47,963 bases of DNA from an uncultured Muribaculaceae bacterium (GTDB lineage: Bacteria; Bacteroidota; Bacteroidia; Bacteroidales; Muribaculaceae): contig CANQQE010000026.1 of assembly GCA_947625935.1 (NCBI GenBank), forward strand, positions 1-47,963. The letters run 5' to 3'. The notes under the pieces are model-generated. The model did not search any database. It had not been told where the DNA came from and saw nothing but the letters and a program-made list of their open reading frames with translations. Positions 39,663 through 47,308 of the stretch are shown one piece after another (the first letter of the stretch is position 1; the number at the start of each line of letters is the position of its first letter). The position numbers and the translations under genes are program-made.

Positions 39663-40124
39663 ATGAACGATTATTTGAACAACCTCTACGGTGCATATAC
39701 ACCGCCAACAGCAACTCAACCCTATGGCTACCCCATGCCTATGTTTGGTGCGTATAGACCGCCCATGCAATATGCGCAACCGCAAGCACCAGCGCAGCCG
39801 CAACAACAGCCGGCACCGCAAACTACTACTAATATAATTTATGTCAATGGTATAGAAGATGTACGTAATAGATTATTGCCGAACAATAGTATTACGTTCT
39901 TTATGGATAACGACAGACCTTTGGCATATATCAAGACAGTAGATGAAAAGGGACAATTTGTTGTCAAGGCAATAAGCCTTTCCGATTATGAAGAACCCAA
40001 ACCCGAACCCGTCAGTGTCGGAGTAACAAAAGAAGAATTTGATAAAAAAATAAAAGACATTGAGGATAATATTGCTAAACTTTCTAAAAGCAGCGAAAGA
40101 ACGTCAAAGCAAAGTGCGCTTTAA
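39663..40124 (+). CDS. Pro/Gln-rich N-terminal protein of the gut-phage accessory cassette
   Basis: 153 aa, AAAGGAG upstream. N-terminal ~55 residues are Tyr/Pro/Gln-rich and disordered (QPYGYPMPMFGAYRPPMQ). Then a compact domain 'VNGIEDVRNRLLPNNSITFF', and a C-terminal coiled coil. It has the look of a recurrent protein of clostridial phages located after the tail genes. Virion or host-interaction role unknown. Confidence 0.65.
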   Translation: MNDYLNNLYGAYTPPTATQPYGYPMPMFGAYRPPMQYAQPQAPAQPQQQPAPQTTTNIIYVNGIEDVRNRLLPNNSITFFMDNDRPLAYIKTVDEKGQFVVKAISLSDYEEPKPEPVSVGVTKEEFDKKIKDIEDNIAKLSKSSERTSKQSAL

Positions 40125-40154
40125 GGCGGTAATTTGACTTGTGAGAGGTGAAAT

Positions 40155-40451
40155 ATGAATCCGTATAGTCAACAGAATTTGATGAAACAGGTGGGAATGA
40201 ACCCCCAACAGGCGGCTCAAAATGCACAAGTAAGCAATGGACTTCCACCGCAACTCATGCAAAACATACAAAACGTGAAAAATGTAATGCAACTTATGCG
40301 TGGCAATCCGGCGGCACTTATGCAACAATGTCCGCAATTAGGACAAGTAATGCAAATGGCGCGCGGACAGAATTTACAGCAAATGTTTATGGGTATGTGC
40401 CAACAACGCGGCGTTGATCCAAATGCAATATTAAATGCCTTACAAAGCTAA
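40155..40451 (+). CDS. Gln/Met-rich small protein
   Basis: 98 aa with GAGAGGTG upstream. Low-complexity Gln/Met/Asn composition ('PQLMQNIQNVKNVMQLM', 'PQLGQVMQMARGQNLQQMF'). Likely helical; possibly a structural or membrane-proximal accessory. Same cassette as the neighbours. Confidence 0.6.
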   Translation: MNPYSQQNLMKQVGMNPQQAAQNAQVSNGLPPQLMQNIQNVKNVMQLMRGNPAALMQQCPQLGQVMQMARGQNLQQMFMGMCQQRGVDPNAILNALQS

Positions 40452-40525
40452 GTAATCACTTGATTTAGAGTGCGCATATAAAGAGAGTGTTTATTTATAA
40501 AAAATATTAAAAGGAGAAAATAACT

Positions 40526-41146
40526 ATGGACGGAACTTTGACAGCGGCTGACGTAGCGGCGGTTACTCACCCCAATTATGGTTATGGTGGATACGGTTAC
40601 GGTGGCGATTGTTTCGGTGGCAGTGGAATTTGGCTGTTTGCTATTCTTGCCTTGATGTGGGGCGGCAATGGTCTTTGGGGCAACAGAGATGGACGTGCGG
40701 CAACAGTAGAGGATTTGGCAAATCAATCCAACTTTACACGGCTTGAAGATCAAGTCAGAATGAACGGTCAGGCAATTCAATCCACCGCAAGCAATCTTTA
40801 CAACGGTATCTGCAATCTTGGATATGAACTTGCTCAACAGTTCGGTGCTACAAACACGCAAATTGCAGAATGTTGCTGCAACATAAACCGCAACATTGAC
40901 GCGGTAAGATACGAGGGTGCGCTTAACACGGCTTCTATCAACGCAACGACTACGGCAAGTGTTCAGAAGATACTTGACAAACTTTGCGAAGATAAGGCAG
41001 CAGCACAGGCAGCTCGTATTAGCCAACTTGAACTGCAACAGGCTCTTTGCGGTGTCGTAAGATACCCCCTTACCACAACCTATACAGCAGGCTACCCGTT
41101 TGCTTTCACAGGCTATGGCTATAACGGCTCTTGCGGCAATATTTAA
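40526..41146 (+). CDS. Gly/Tyr-rich N-terminus, coiled-coil protein with Cys cluster
   Basis: 206 aa, AAAAGGAG upstream. Residues 17-33 are a YGYGGYGYGG repeat followed by a transmembrane-like segment (IWLFAILALMWGGNGLW). Then a long helix with ECCCNINRN, and a conserved-looking end CGVVRYPLTTTYTAGYPF. Highly expressed-looking codons. Recurrent in gut Bacillota phages as an uncharacterised late protein. Confidence 0.68.
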   Translation: MDGTLTAADVAAVTHPNYGYGGYGYGGDCFGGSGIWLFAILALMWGGNGLWGNRDGRAATVEDLANQSNFTRLEDQVRMNGQAIQSTASNLYNGICNLGYELAQQFGATNTQIAECCCNINRNIDAVRYEGALNTASINATTTASVQKILDKLCEDKAAAQAARISQLELQQALCGVVRYPLTTTYTAGYPFAFTGYGYNGSCGNI

Positions 41147-41182
41147 TTAAACACTACTTTTCGGCTCTGTTAGCCAATTTGA

Positions 41183-41210
41183 GAGAATAGAGCGATCTAT
41201 TCTCTTTTTT
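41183..41210 (+). terminator. Intrinsic terminator
   Basis: GAGAATAG (41183-41190), loop AGCGAT, CTATTCTC (41197-41204), then six T. Perfect 8-bp stem. Confidence 0.9.
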
Positions 41211-41237
41211 AATAACATTAAAATAAGGAGAAAAATT

Positions 41238-41651
41238 ATGTCTTGTAAACCTTTGATTTATGTAGCCTTGACTACTCCGACTGCCGTCACTACAAACAAC
41301 GTTGTGCCTTTTGCCACCATTGTACGTAGGAGAGGTTGCGGAATAAATTTGAGCGGCAATACTGTTGCAATAACCGATACAGGCAGCAATTATTATGACG
41401 TTGACGTAAGCGTGACGTTTACCGCACCCGCTGCTGGTGATGTCACGTTTGTTTTGCAACAAAATGGCACGGCTGTAACCGGTGCAACTGCCACTGAAAC
41501 AATAACAACTCCGACCACGGAAGTTCGCAGCATTTCTTTCCCGGCTACAATTAGAACATTTAACAACATCGGATTTGACAGCCTGACTTTGGTTGCGACC
41601 GGAGTAGGTGTCACTATTTCCAATGCGACAATGCGCGTAGTTCAGGATTAG
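41238..41651 (+). CDS. Beta-sandwich (jelly-roll-like) small protein
   Basis: 137 aa, ATAAGGAG upstream. Almost entirely beta with Thr/Val alternation ('YYDVDVSVTFTAPAAGDVTFV', 'TSLTLVATGVGVTISNATM' type strands), similar in pattern to the C1q/BclA-like C-terminal trimer domains of phage decorations and spore coats. Probably an exposed virion protein; inference. Confidence 0.62.
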   Translation: MSCKPLIYVALTTPTAVTTNNVVPFATIVRRRGCGINLSGNTVAITDTGSNYYDVDVSVTFTAPAAGDVTFVLQQNGTAVTGATATETITTPTTEVRSISFPATIRTFNNIGFDSLTLVATGVGVTISNATMRVVQD

Positions 41652-41659
41652 GAATAATT

Positions 41660-41878
41660 ATGAGTAATTTTGGTGGTTTGGAATTTTTAGACTTAATAAA
41701 TATTTTGTCTTTTTTAATTGGGTTGGAAAATTTAGACTTGAATCAAAAGCAAGTCAACAATTTAATGTCTGAAATGACCGACCACCAAAATTCATTGCTC
41801 GATACAATAATTAAGCAAAATGACTTATTGATTGAACAAAATAAACAAATTATAAATATAATAAAGGAGATAAAATAA
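41660..41878 (+). CDS. Small membrane-associated coiled-coil protein
   Basis: 72 aa. N-terminal hydrophobic segment (LEFLDLINILSFLIGLEN), then a coiled coil. It overlaps the next gene by 1 nt (TAATG). Recurrent companion of the flanking genes in this kind of cassette. Confidence 0.6.
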   Translation: MSNFGGLEFLDLINILSFLIGLENLDLNQKQVNNLMSEMTDHQNSLLDTIIKQNDLLIEQNKQIINIIKEIK

Positions 41879-42315
41879 TGCACAGAACTTTAATGCGCAA
41901 AATTATATCCGATGGCAAAAGTGAAAACATGCAAAAATTGGAGTGCGTAATGGTCGAAGCTCTTGACTACTTGAAGATGTTCGATGAAGATGTTTACGAA
42001 CAAGCCGAATATAAGCTATATAAAATGGCATACGGCGATCACTTGAGCCGTGAACTTGCGGAAAAGTGGGTTGGCTCTATGAAGAACGAGGATGGCACAA
42101 CCGGTGGACATTGGAGTTATGAGCAAACAAGCCAATATGCCGGCAGTCATGATAAAAACGATTGGTACGCCGTTTTGAATATGATGTATTCCGACAATTA
42201 TTTGCCGAAGTTTGAAACAAGTACTTATATTGACTTGGCAAAAAAATGGTTTGAGGACAAAGACGCTCCTGCTGACAAAACACTCCGGTACTATTGGTAT
42301 ATTTCAAAAGATTAG
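41878..42315 (+). CDS. Hypothetical acidic/aromatic protein ending the cassette
   Basis: 145 aa, AAAGGAG upstream. Soluble, mixed alpha/beta with aromatic residues ('GGHWSYEQTSQYAGSHDKND', 'TLRYYWYISKD'). No catalytic motif seen. Followed directly by a terminator, so it is the last gene of the late region. Confidence 0.65.
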   Translation: MHRTLMRKIISDGKSENMQKLECVMVEALDYLKMFDEDVYEQAEYKLYKMAYGDHLSRELAEKWVGSMKNEDGTTGGHWSYEQTSQYAGSHDKNDWYAVLNMMYSDNYLPKFETSTYIDLAKKWFEDKDAPADKTLRYYWYISKD

Positions 42316-42331
42316 TTTAATTTTATGGCAA

Positions 42332-42360
42332 GGCAAGGTGAAATATCCTTGTCTTTTTTT
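42332..42360 (+). terminator. Intrinsic terminator closing the late region
   Basis: GGCAAGG (42332-42338) with CCTTGTC (42347-42353), one wobble, followed by seven T. Confidence 0.85.
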
Positions 42361-42407
42361 ATCGAAAATAATTATCAAAAAATTTTCAAAAAATTATCTA
42401 AAAATTG

Positions 42408-42436
42408 TTGACAACGCAAATTAAGTGTGGTAAAAT
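42408..42436 (+). promoter_or_regulatory. Promoter of the 58-aa gene before the origin
   Basis: TTGACA (42408-42413), 17 nt, TAAAAT (42431-42436). Confidence 0.78.
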
Positions 42437-42464
42437 GTTTACAGAAAGTGAAACGGAGACAAAA

Positions 42465-42641
42465 ATGCTATATAACGATAGAGAAGAAAGAGAGAACATA
42501 ATAGAAAAAATTAACAATTATGTGGCAAAGTTGACTTCATTTTCAGAAATGGAAAATATGGACAGGATCGAAATTGCAAAACTGTTAAAGAAGTTGATTA
42601 TTGCAATCGAAAATGAGCAGCGAGACGCGGACAACGCCTAA
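42465..42641 (+). CDS. Small helical protein next to the origin
   Basis: 58 aa from ATG 42465, which follows the promoter and CGGAG; an upstream ATG at 42405 lies before the promoter start. Charged, helical (ENIIEKINNYVAKLTSFSEM). It adjoins the DnaA-box cluster, so an origin-associated role is possible but only by position. Confidence 0.6.
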   Translation: MLYNDREERENIIEKINNYVAKLTSFSEMENMDRIEIAKLLKKLIIAIENEQRDADNA

Positions 42642-42644
42642 AAG

Positions 42645-42791
42645 TTATCCACATAAATTTTTGCGTGTTGTGGATAAGTGGGTGAGTTATCCACAAGTTA
42701 TCCACATAAATTATGACAGACATACCACAATATGTTGTGTTTATTTATAACACGACCACAATATGTTGTGTTTTGGGGTGAGTTATCCACA
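42645..42791. other. Probable replication origin: five DnaA boxes
   Basis: Five exact TTATCCACA boxes: plus strand at 42645-42653, 42687-42695, 42698-42706 and 42783-42791; minus strand at 42669-42677. This matches the bacterial DnaA consensus without mismatch, and all lie in a 147-nt intergenic stretch. Two copies of ACCACAATATGTTGTGTTT (42724-42742 and 42755-42773) sit between boxes four and five. AT-rich DNA with CTACTACTACTATTATTAG follows and could be the unwinding element. No phage initiator, helicase or primase was recognised, consistent with host DnaA use. Confidence 0.82.
42724..42773. repeat. Direct repeat ACCACAATATGTTGTGTTT x2 inside the origin
   Basis: Two exact 19-nt copies 31 nt apart, each containing an inverted repeat CACAA-TATG-TTGTG. 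Three helical turns apart, so a protein would meet both on the same face. Confidence 0.8.
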
Positions 42792-42868
42792 TTTCCACCG
42801 CGCCTACTACTACTATTATTAGTAGAAATATATATATAGTATGTGCGTACTGCACAAAGGAGTTATAA

Positions 42869-43060
42869 GTGAAATCTGCAAAATATAGAGTGACTGTAAA
42901 GGGAAAACCCGACTTTGAAACTATGTGCTACTATCAAGCAAAGTTTATTTCTTTAATGGAAAACGGTATTGTAATGGAGATCAACGGCGATGATTGCGTT
43001 GTTATAATAGATAATTCGGAGGGAAAATATGAGAAAACTAAACGTCAAAAAGCTAAGTGA
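42869..43060 (+). CDS. Small hypothetical protein
   Basis: 63 aa from GTG 42869 with AAAGGAG upstream. Beta-rich N-terminus (YRVTVKGKPDFETM) and a basic Lys-rich tail. First gene after the origin. Function unknown. Confidence 0.6.
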   Translation: MKSAKYRVTVKGKPDFETMCYYQAKFISLMENGIVMEINGDDCVVIIDNSEGKYEKTKRQKAK

Positions 43061-43184
43061 GTACAACAGTATACCCGAGGGACTTCCTATGCTCGAAGAG
43101 ATTTGGGCGAAGCTGACAGGCTCTGACAAGGAATTTACGCTTGCAGAATTTCAGGCGGCAATTAACAAGGCGGTTGCACAATGA
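43029..43184 (+). CDS. Small helical protein (51 aa)
   Basis: ATG 43029, overlapping the previous gene by 32 nt and the next by 4 (ATGA); GGAGGG lies 7-12 nt upstream. Sequence begins RKLNVKKLSEYNSIPEGLPM and is helical. Translational coupling supports it. No family is recognised. Confidence 0.55.
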   Translation: MRKLNVKKLSEYNSIPEGLPMLEEIWAKLTGSDKEFTLAEFQAAINKAVAQ

Positions 43185-43486
43185 GAGACAAAGATTACAA
43201 GATAGAAATTGACGGCAAGTTGGTAACACTTGTAGAATTAAAAACGGCGTATAGGTTTTGGCGCGAGTATCATTTGGATGCGGGTGACAGGGAATGTCCT
43301 ATTTGTGGCAGTGACCTTTGGGGACAGGGTTTATTTGTCTGCGAGGATTGCGGCAAGTTGAAATGTGCTGACGAAGAAAGCCCGTTTACAAATTTGGTTT
43401 GCAAAGACTGCGACGAAACTTATCAAGACCAAAAGAACTACGAGGAAGCGGTGAACGCGAAATTGGACGATATGCGGGGGAAATAA
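43181..43486 (+). CDS. Zinc-ribbon protein
   Basis: 101 aa. Three CxxC knuckles: CPICGSD, CEDCGK and CKDCDE, spaced as a double zinc-ribbon, plus acidic ends. Probably nucleic-acid or protein binding. Start overlaps the previous stop. Confidence 0.68.
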   Translation: MRDKDYKIEIDGKLVTLVELKTAYRFWREYHLDAGDRECPICGSDLWGQGLFVCEDCGKLKCADEESPFTNLVCKDCDETYQDQKNYEEAVNAKLDDMRGK

Positions 43487-43487
43487 A

Positions 43488-43886
43488 ATGGAGATATATT
43501 TTAAGAATCCTACGCGGGAACACCGAATTTTGGGATTTGGCTGTTACAAGGATCATAAGTGGACAATATTGTCGCTCGGTTCATATCCGACAGCTTATGT
43601 TGAGAACAAAATGGACATTAAAGAATATGACGACCCAAAATTAGATCAAATTGAAACACGCGCATATTTTAACTATTGTGATACTGCCAATTGGGAAACC
43701 GACGACGATGATACACAATATTTCGGTTGGGACTACGGACATATTGACGACTACGCTTTATATCCAGATTTTTGTTGGAAAGGGCGTGAATGGACATACG
43801 AAGAAATACTTGCAGAAGTTTACAGTGTCATAGACCAACTTGTGGAATTGGAAAAAAACATTAAAGAGGGCGAAAATGACAATTAA
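43488..43886 (+). CDS. Hypothetical acidic/aromatic protein
   Basis: 132 aa, preceded by GGGGG. Contains a DDDDT acidic patch and a Trp/Tyr-rich centre (YFGWDYGHIDDYALYP). No family is recognised. It overlaps the next gene by 11 nt. Confidence 0.6.
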   Translation: MEIYFKNPTREHRILGFGCYKDHKWTILSLGSYPTAYVENKMDIKEYDDPKLDQIETRAYFNYCDTANWETDDDDTQYFGWDYGHIDDYALYPDFCWKGREWTYEEILAEVYSVIDQLVELEKNIKEGENDN

Positions 43887-44052
43887 AGAAATCGCGGAAA
43901 TGGCGAATGTGCCAAAATGGAAAGTCTACTATATATGCAAGCGGCTTGGGCGAGTTCCGACTGTTGAGGAAGTGCGCGATTATAAGGCAGACAAAAGCGT
44001 TGGCAGACCGATAAAATATCAATTAGAGGATAGTGAAGATGTCAAAAAGTAA
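43876..44052 (+). CDS. Small helix-turn-helix protein
   Basis: 58 aa from ATG 43876. Residues 2-24 (TIKEIAEMANVPKWKVYYIC) are a MerR/XRE-like HTH, followed by 'GRVPTVEEVRDYKADKSVGRP'. A minimal DNA-binding protein, perhaps regulating the recombination operon. It overlaps both neighbours. Confidence 0.66.
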   Translation: MTIKEIAEMANVPKWKVYYICKRLGRVPTVEEVRDYKADKSVGRPIKYQLEDSEDVKK

Positions 44053-44890
44053 GAAGAATAAACAAGGACTTATTACAGAAAGCAACAGTGCATATCACGG
44101 TTATACGGACGCGATCTCAAAGTCACGGCTTGCGAAGATGTCAGTTTGTCCGGCATATTTCAAGTGGTGCGAAGATAATCCACAAGAGCCTACGGAAGAT
44201 TTGATTATCGGCAGTGCGTGGCACAAGTTAGTCTTAGAGCCGAAAACATTCGACAAGGAATTTGCAGTATTGCCCGTGAATATAGATCGGCGTACAAAGC
44301 AAGGCAAAGCGGACTATGACGCATTTATGCAGAGTGCAGACGGAAAGCAAGTGTTGACACAAGAGCAATTCGATACCATTTCTGCAATGAAAAGTGTCGT
44401 AATGTCAAACAAATATGCGGTGGCATTACTACAAGGCAAGCACGAAAAGTCAATGTATGGTATGGACGAACTCACGGCAGAAAATATCAAGACACGACCG
44501 GACTGTTACAGAATGGTTGGGGACAGACTTGTCATAACCGATTTGAAAAGTTGTCGCTCCGCAGTCTATGAAGATTTTTGCCGAGACGTCACAAAGTACG
44601 CATACGATCTGCAAGCATATATGTACTGCTATAATGCAAGTAAAGTATTAAATATCCCATTTGAGAATATAGACTTTATATTTATAGCAGTAGAAAAGAA
44701 AGAACCGTATCTTATCAACATATTGCAAGCAGACAAATATGTATTGCAGCGCGGCGAGGCATTATTCCGCAAATACATAGGCGAATATCACGAGTGCAAA
44801 GAAACAGGCGAATGGTGGGGACTTAACGGTCGTACAGGAATAATAAATAACTTGTCATTGCCGGCATATTTGCTAAAAGATATTGAGTAA
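44039..44890 (+). CDS. RecE-like PD-(D/E)XK exonuclease
   Basis: 283 aa from ATG 44039. The motifs of phage RecE-type exonucleases (DUF3799 group) are present: GSAWHKLVLEP with H62, RPDCYR with D155, VITDLKS with D168-x-K170, and YDLQAYMYCY with Q192 and Y196. The enzyme would resect 5' strands of double-stranded DNA ends to expose 3' tails for the RecT partner encoded 823 nt downstream. The HNH gene and a small RHH gene have been inserted between them. Confidence 0.85.
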   Translation: MSKSKKNKQGLITESNSAYHGYTDAISKSRLAKMSVCPAYFKWCEDNPQEPTEDLIIGSAWHKLVLEPKTFDKEFAVLPVNIDRRTKQGKADYDAFMQSADGKQVLTQEQFDTISAMKSVVMSNKYAVALLQGKHEKSMYGMDELTAENIKTRPDCYRMVGDRLVITDLKSCRSAVYEDFCRDVTKYAYDLQAYMYCYNASKVLNIPFENIDFIFIAVEKKEPYLINILQADKYVLQRGEALFRKYIGEYHECKETGEWWGLNGRTGIINNLSLPAYLLKDIE

Positions 44891-44906
44891 AAACTTACAA
44901 AAAATA

Positions 44907-44935
44907 TTGACAAGTAGTCACAAATAGTGTAGAAT
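44907..44935 (+). promoter_or_regulatory. Promoter inside the recombination module
   Basis: TTGACA (44907-44912), 17 nt, TAGAAT (44930-44935), directly before the RHH gene and its AAAGGAGG site. It lets RecT be expressed separately from RecE. Confidence 0.75.
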
Positions 44936-44958
44936 ATAATCAAAGGAGGCTTTTTAGA

Positions 44959-45108
44959 ATGATTAAAAGTACTAATATCCAAAGAAGTGTGGTATTGCCG
45001 AAAGAAATTTACGACAAAGTTGTGAAAGAGGCAGAGCAGAATTATTCCACCTTTAATGGAACGATCAAAAAGATTTTAATCGAATATTACAAAGACAAAA
45101 AAGAATGA
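44959..45108 (+). CDS. Ribbon-helix-helix (Arc/CopG-like) protein, 49 aa
   Basis: IQRSVVLPKEIYDKVVKEAEQN then FNGTIKKILIEYYKD: a beta strand of alternating residues followed by two helices, the Arc/CopG pattern at its minimal length. AAAGGAGG precedes ATG 44959. The stop overlaps the next start (ATGA). Likely an autoregulator of its own promoter; the target is inferred. Confidence 0.7.
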   Translation: MIKSTNIQRSVVLPKEIYDKVVKEAEQNYSTFNGTIKKILIEYYKDKKE

Positions 45109-45740
45109 AATTCGAAGATTTGACGGGCAAAAGATTTGGCAGATTAGTTGTTATAGAGTATGTTGGCAAAAGCAAGAGCGAACACTCAATGTGGCTATGT
45201 AAATGTGATTGTGGCAATTTTATAACGGTATTGTCAAGTAGTCTAAAAAGAGAACATACAAGAAGTTGTGGCTGTTTGAGCATAGAAACACGGACGAAAC
45301 ATAATTTATCAAATACAAGACTGTATCAAATATATTGTACTATGAAACAAAGATGTTGTAATAGTAATGATATGGCCTATAAGGATTATGGCGGACGTGG
45401 TATAACGATATGCAAAGAGTGGCTTGATAGCTTTACTGCATTTTATGATTGGGCAATAGCAAATGGGTACAAAGAAGATTTGACTATTGATCGGATAGAT
45501 GTGAATGGGAACTATGAACCGTCAAATTGTCGCTGGCTATCACGAGGCGAGCAATCAAAAAATACAAGAAGAAATGTTTATGCAACTTTTTATGGCGAAA
45601 CGAAAACATTGTCCGAATGGGCGAGAATAGCAAATATACCACAAACAACGTTTTGTCGGAGAATAAAACAAAATAGACCAATAAATGAAATTTTTTATAA
45701 AGGAGATTTGAAATGTCGGAAATCGAAATGCAAGAGATAA
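45105..45740 (+). CDS. HNH homing-type endonuclease
   Basis: 211 aa. N-terminal zinc domain with CKCDCGN (32-37) and SCGC (54-57), then the HNH core IDRIDVNGNYEPSNCRW (128-144), and a C-terminal DNA-binding segment 'YGETKTLSEWARIANIPQTTF'. This is the usual layout of free-standing phage homing endonucleases. It sits between the RHH gene and RecT and overlaps the RecT start by 28 nt, consistent with insertion as a mobile gene that kept the operon intact. Confidence 0.85.
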   Translation: MKFEDLTGKRFGRLVVIEYVGKSKSEHSMWLCKCDCGNFITVLSSSLKREHTRSCGCLSIETRTKHNLSNTRLYQIYCTMKQRCCNSNDMAYKDYGGRGITICKEWLDSFTAFYDWAIANGYKEDLTIDRIDVNGNYEPSNCRWLSRGEQSKNTRRNVYATFYGETKTLSEWARIANIPQTTFCRRIKQNRPINEIFYKGDLKCRKSKCKR

Positions 45741-46432
45741 TGAATTTTGAAGAACAAAACACAACTGCGGTAGTACCCGAAGAAACGATACAATTACCTA
45801 CCGCTATTAAAGAGCCGAAAGCTGAACAAGGTGCGATTACGATATGGAACAATGCACAGTTGTTTGAAACAGCACAGCGGACGGCAAAACTATTGGCGGC
45901 AAGTAATATTGTTCCGCAACAATATAGGGGCAAAGTCGCTGACTGCGTAGTAGCTATTGACATTGCTAATCGTATGGGATTGTCTCCGCTTGCAGTAATG
46001 CAAAATAGTCAAATTGTGCAAGGCAATTTTTCTTGGAAAGGCACTGCTTGCAAGGCTATGATCGACAGTTGCGGCAAGTATAAGTCCACGCGCTATGTAG
46101 AGGTAGGCACAAAGGGTACAGATAGTTGGGGATATTATCTTGAAGCAATAGACAAAAAAGGCGAGATAGTCAAGGGCGTAACCGTTACAATGCAAACCGC
46201 AAAAGACGAGGGTTGGTATCAAAAGAATGGTAGTAAATGGCGTACCTTGACGGAACTTATGTTAAAATATCGCGCAGCAGCGTTTTTTATGCGTACAGAA
46301 TGTGCAAGCCTTGCAATGGGATTTTTGACCGCAGAGGAAAACGAGGACATCTATGGAAGCAATGACGGCGGCAGCAAAAATTTGACTTCTGCACTTGACG
46401 AAGAAATCAACAAAAAAGGGGGTAAAAAATAA
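45713..46432 (+). CDS. recT: RecT-like single-strand annealing protein
   Basis: 239 aa with AAAGGAG 6-12 nt before ATG 45713. Residues 35-215 follow the RecT/Bet core: 'LLAASNIVPQQYRGKVADCVV', 'ANRMGLSPLAVMQNSQIVQGN', and 'LTELMLKYRAAAFFMRTECA' near 185. It anneals complementary single strands produced by the RecE-like nuclease and pairs them with the replication fork. The C-terminus is acidic, as expected for SSB-interacting tails. Confidence 0.88.
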   Translation: MSEIEMQEIMNFEEQNTTAVVPEETIQLPTAIKEPKAEQGAITIWNNAQLFETAQRTAKLLAASNIVPQQYRGKVADCVVAIDIANRMGLSPLAVMQNSQIVQGNFSWKGTACKAMIDSCGKYKSTRYVEVGTKGTDSWGYYLEAIDKKGEIVKGVTVTMQTAKDEGWYQKNGSKWRTLTELMLKYRAAAFFMRTECASLAMGFLTAEENEDIYGSNDGGSKNLTSALDEEINKKGGKK

Positions 46433-46788
46433 TGGGATTTCGTTCGGGAGCTTATGCAAAAATTTGGAAAGTAGACACGCACGAAAAGTGGAGTAAGTGC
46501 AGAATTAGTATATCGCACAAGAATAGGGCAACAGGTAAGTATGAAAAAGATTTTCAAGCCGATGTTATGTTTGTCGCAAATGCGCATTCTCAAAGACCAT
46601 TAGAGGGACAGCAAATTAAAATCACTGAATGTGACGTTACAAACACAAGATCGTATACTAATCCGTCAACCGGACAAACAACATATCCAGTGAACTATAC
46701 GGTATTTGCATATGAATTACAAGATGATCGCAAGGAACAGCCGGCAGCAATAAGCATTGATTCAATCGAATCCGATATGCCGTTCTGA
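46432..46788 (+). CDS. SSB-like single-stranded DNA-binding protein
   Basis: 118 aa directly after recT. An OB-fold-like strand pattern ('GAYAKIWKVDTHEKWSKCRI', 'DFQADVMFVANAHSQRP', 'YPVNYTVFAYELQDD') and an acidic tip ending SIESDMPF, resembling the SSB DDIPF protein-interaction tail. It would protect ssDNA during annealing. Divergent from bacterial SSB, so the assignment rests on the tail, the context and the strand pattern. Confidence 0.72.
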   Translation: MGFRSGAYAKIWKVDTHEKWSKCRISISHKNRATGKYEKDFQADVMFVANAHSQRPLEGQQIKITECDVTNTRSYTNPSTGQTTYPVNYTVFAYELQDDRKEQPAAISIDSIESDMPF

Positions 46789-47225
46789 TGAAACTTTTAG
46801 AAGATTGCAGACAGAAAAAGAATATGCACAATAATATACATAGGTATTGTCAAGAAAACAATATCGAGATAATACCTATGTATCTAAATGTGGGTGATTA
46901 TATGTTGCCGAACGGGAAAATATCCGTTGACACTAAACAGTCACTTGCGGAGTTGGCAAACGACCTTTACCGTGACAAATTGCAATTCAATAAAAAGTAC
47001 AAGAAATGTTTACAAGATAAGATAAAACTTATTGTACTTGTGGAAGAATATATTAAATCATTAAGTGAATTAGTATCGTGGCGATCTAAATACACGAAAA
47101 TCACGGGCAGGGAATTGTTGGATATGATAGAGACTGTAAGGGTGTCATACAATGTCGGTTTTTACTTTTGCGACAAAGAAAACACAGGGCAAGTCATAAT
47201 GCAGTTGCTACAAGCCGACAAATAG
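46788..47225 (+). CDS. ERCC4-type (Mus81/XPF-like) nuclease
   Basis: 145 aa. Residues 30-50 (MYLNVGDYMLPNGKISVDTK) carry the ERCC4 core GDY-x9-VDTK, with D37, D48 and K50 as probable metal and catalytic residues, followed by 'IKLIVLVEE'. A single nuclease domain without the HhH pair. It probably resolves branched recombination intermediates or flaps. It overlaps the SSB-like stop by 1 nt. Confidence 0.8.
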   Translation: MKLLEDCRQKKNMHNNIHRYCQENNIEIIPMYLNVGDYMLPNGKISVDTKQSLAELANDLYRDKLQFNKKYKKCLQDKIKLIVLVEEYIKSLSELVSWRSKYTKITGRELLDMIETVRVSYNVGFYFCDKENTGQVIMQLLQADK

Positions 47226-47308
47226 GGCAAAATTCGGCGAAACGATTTGACTTGACTAACTGGGCACAAAACAAAAACACGGCGCAGAGCCGAAATTAGG
47301 GGGATAAA

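Noticed and set aside
40448-41038. 196-aa antisense ORF
   Set aside because: Antisense shadow of the Gly/Tyr-rich protein gene, which has the strong ribosome site and the right strand.
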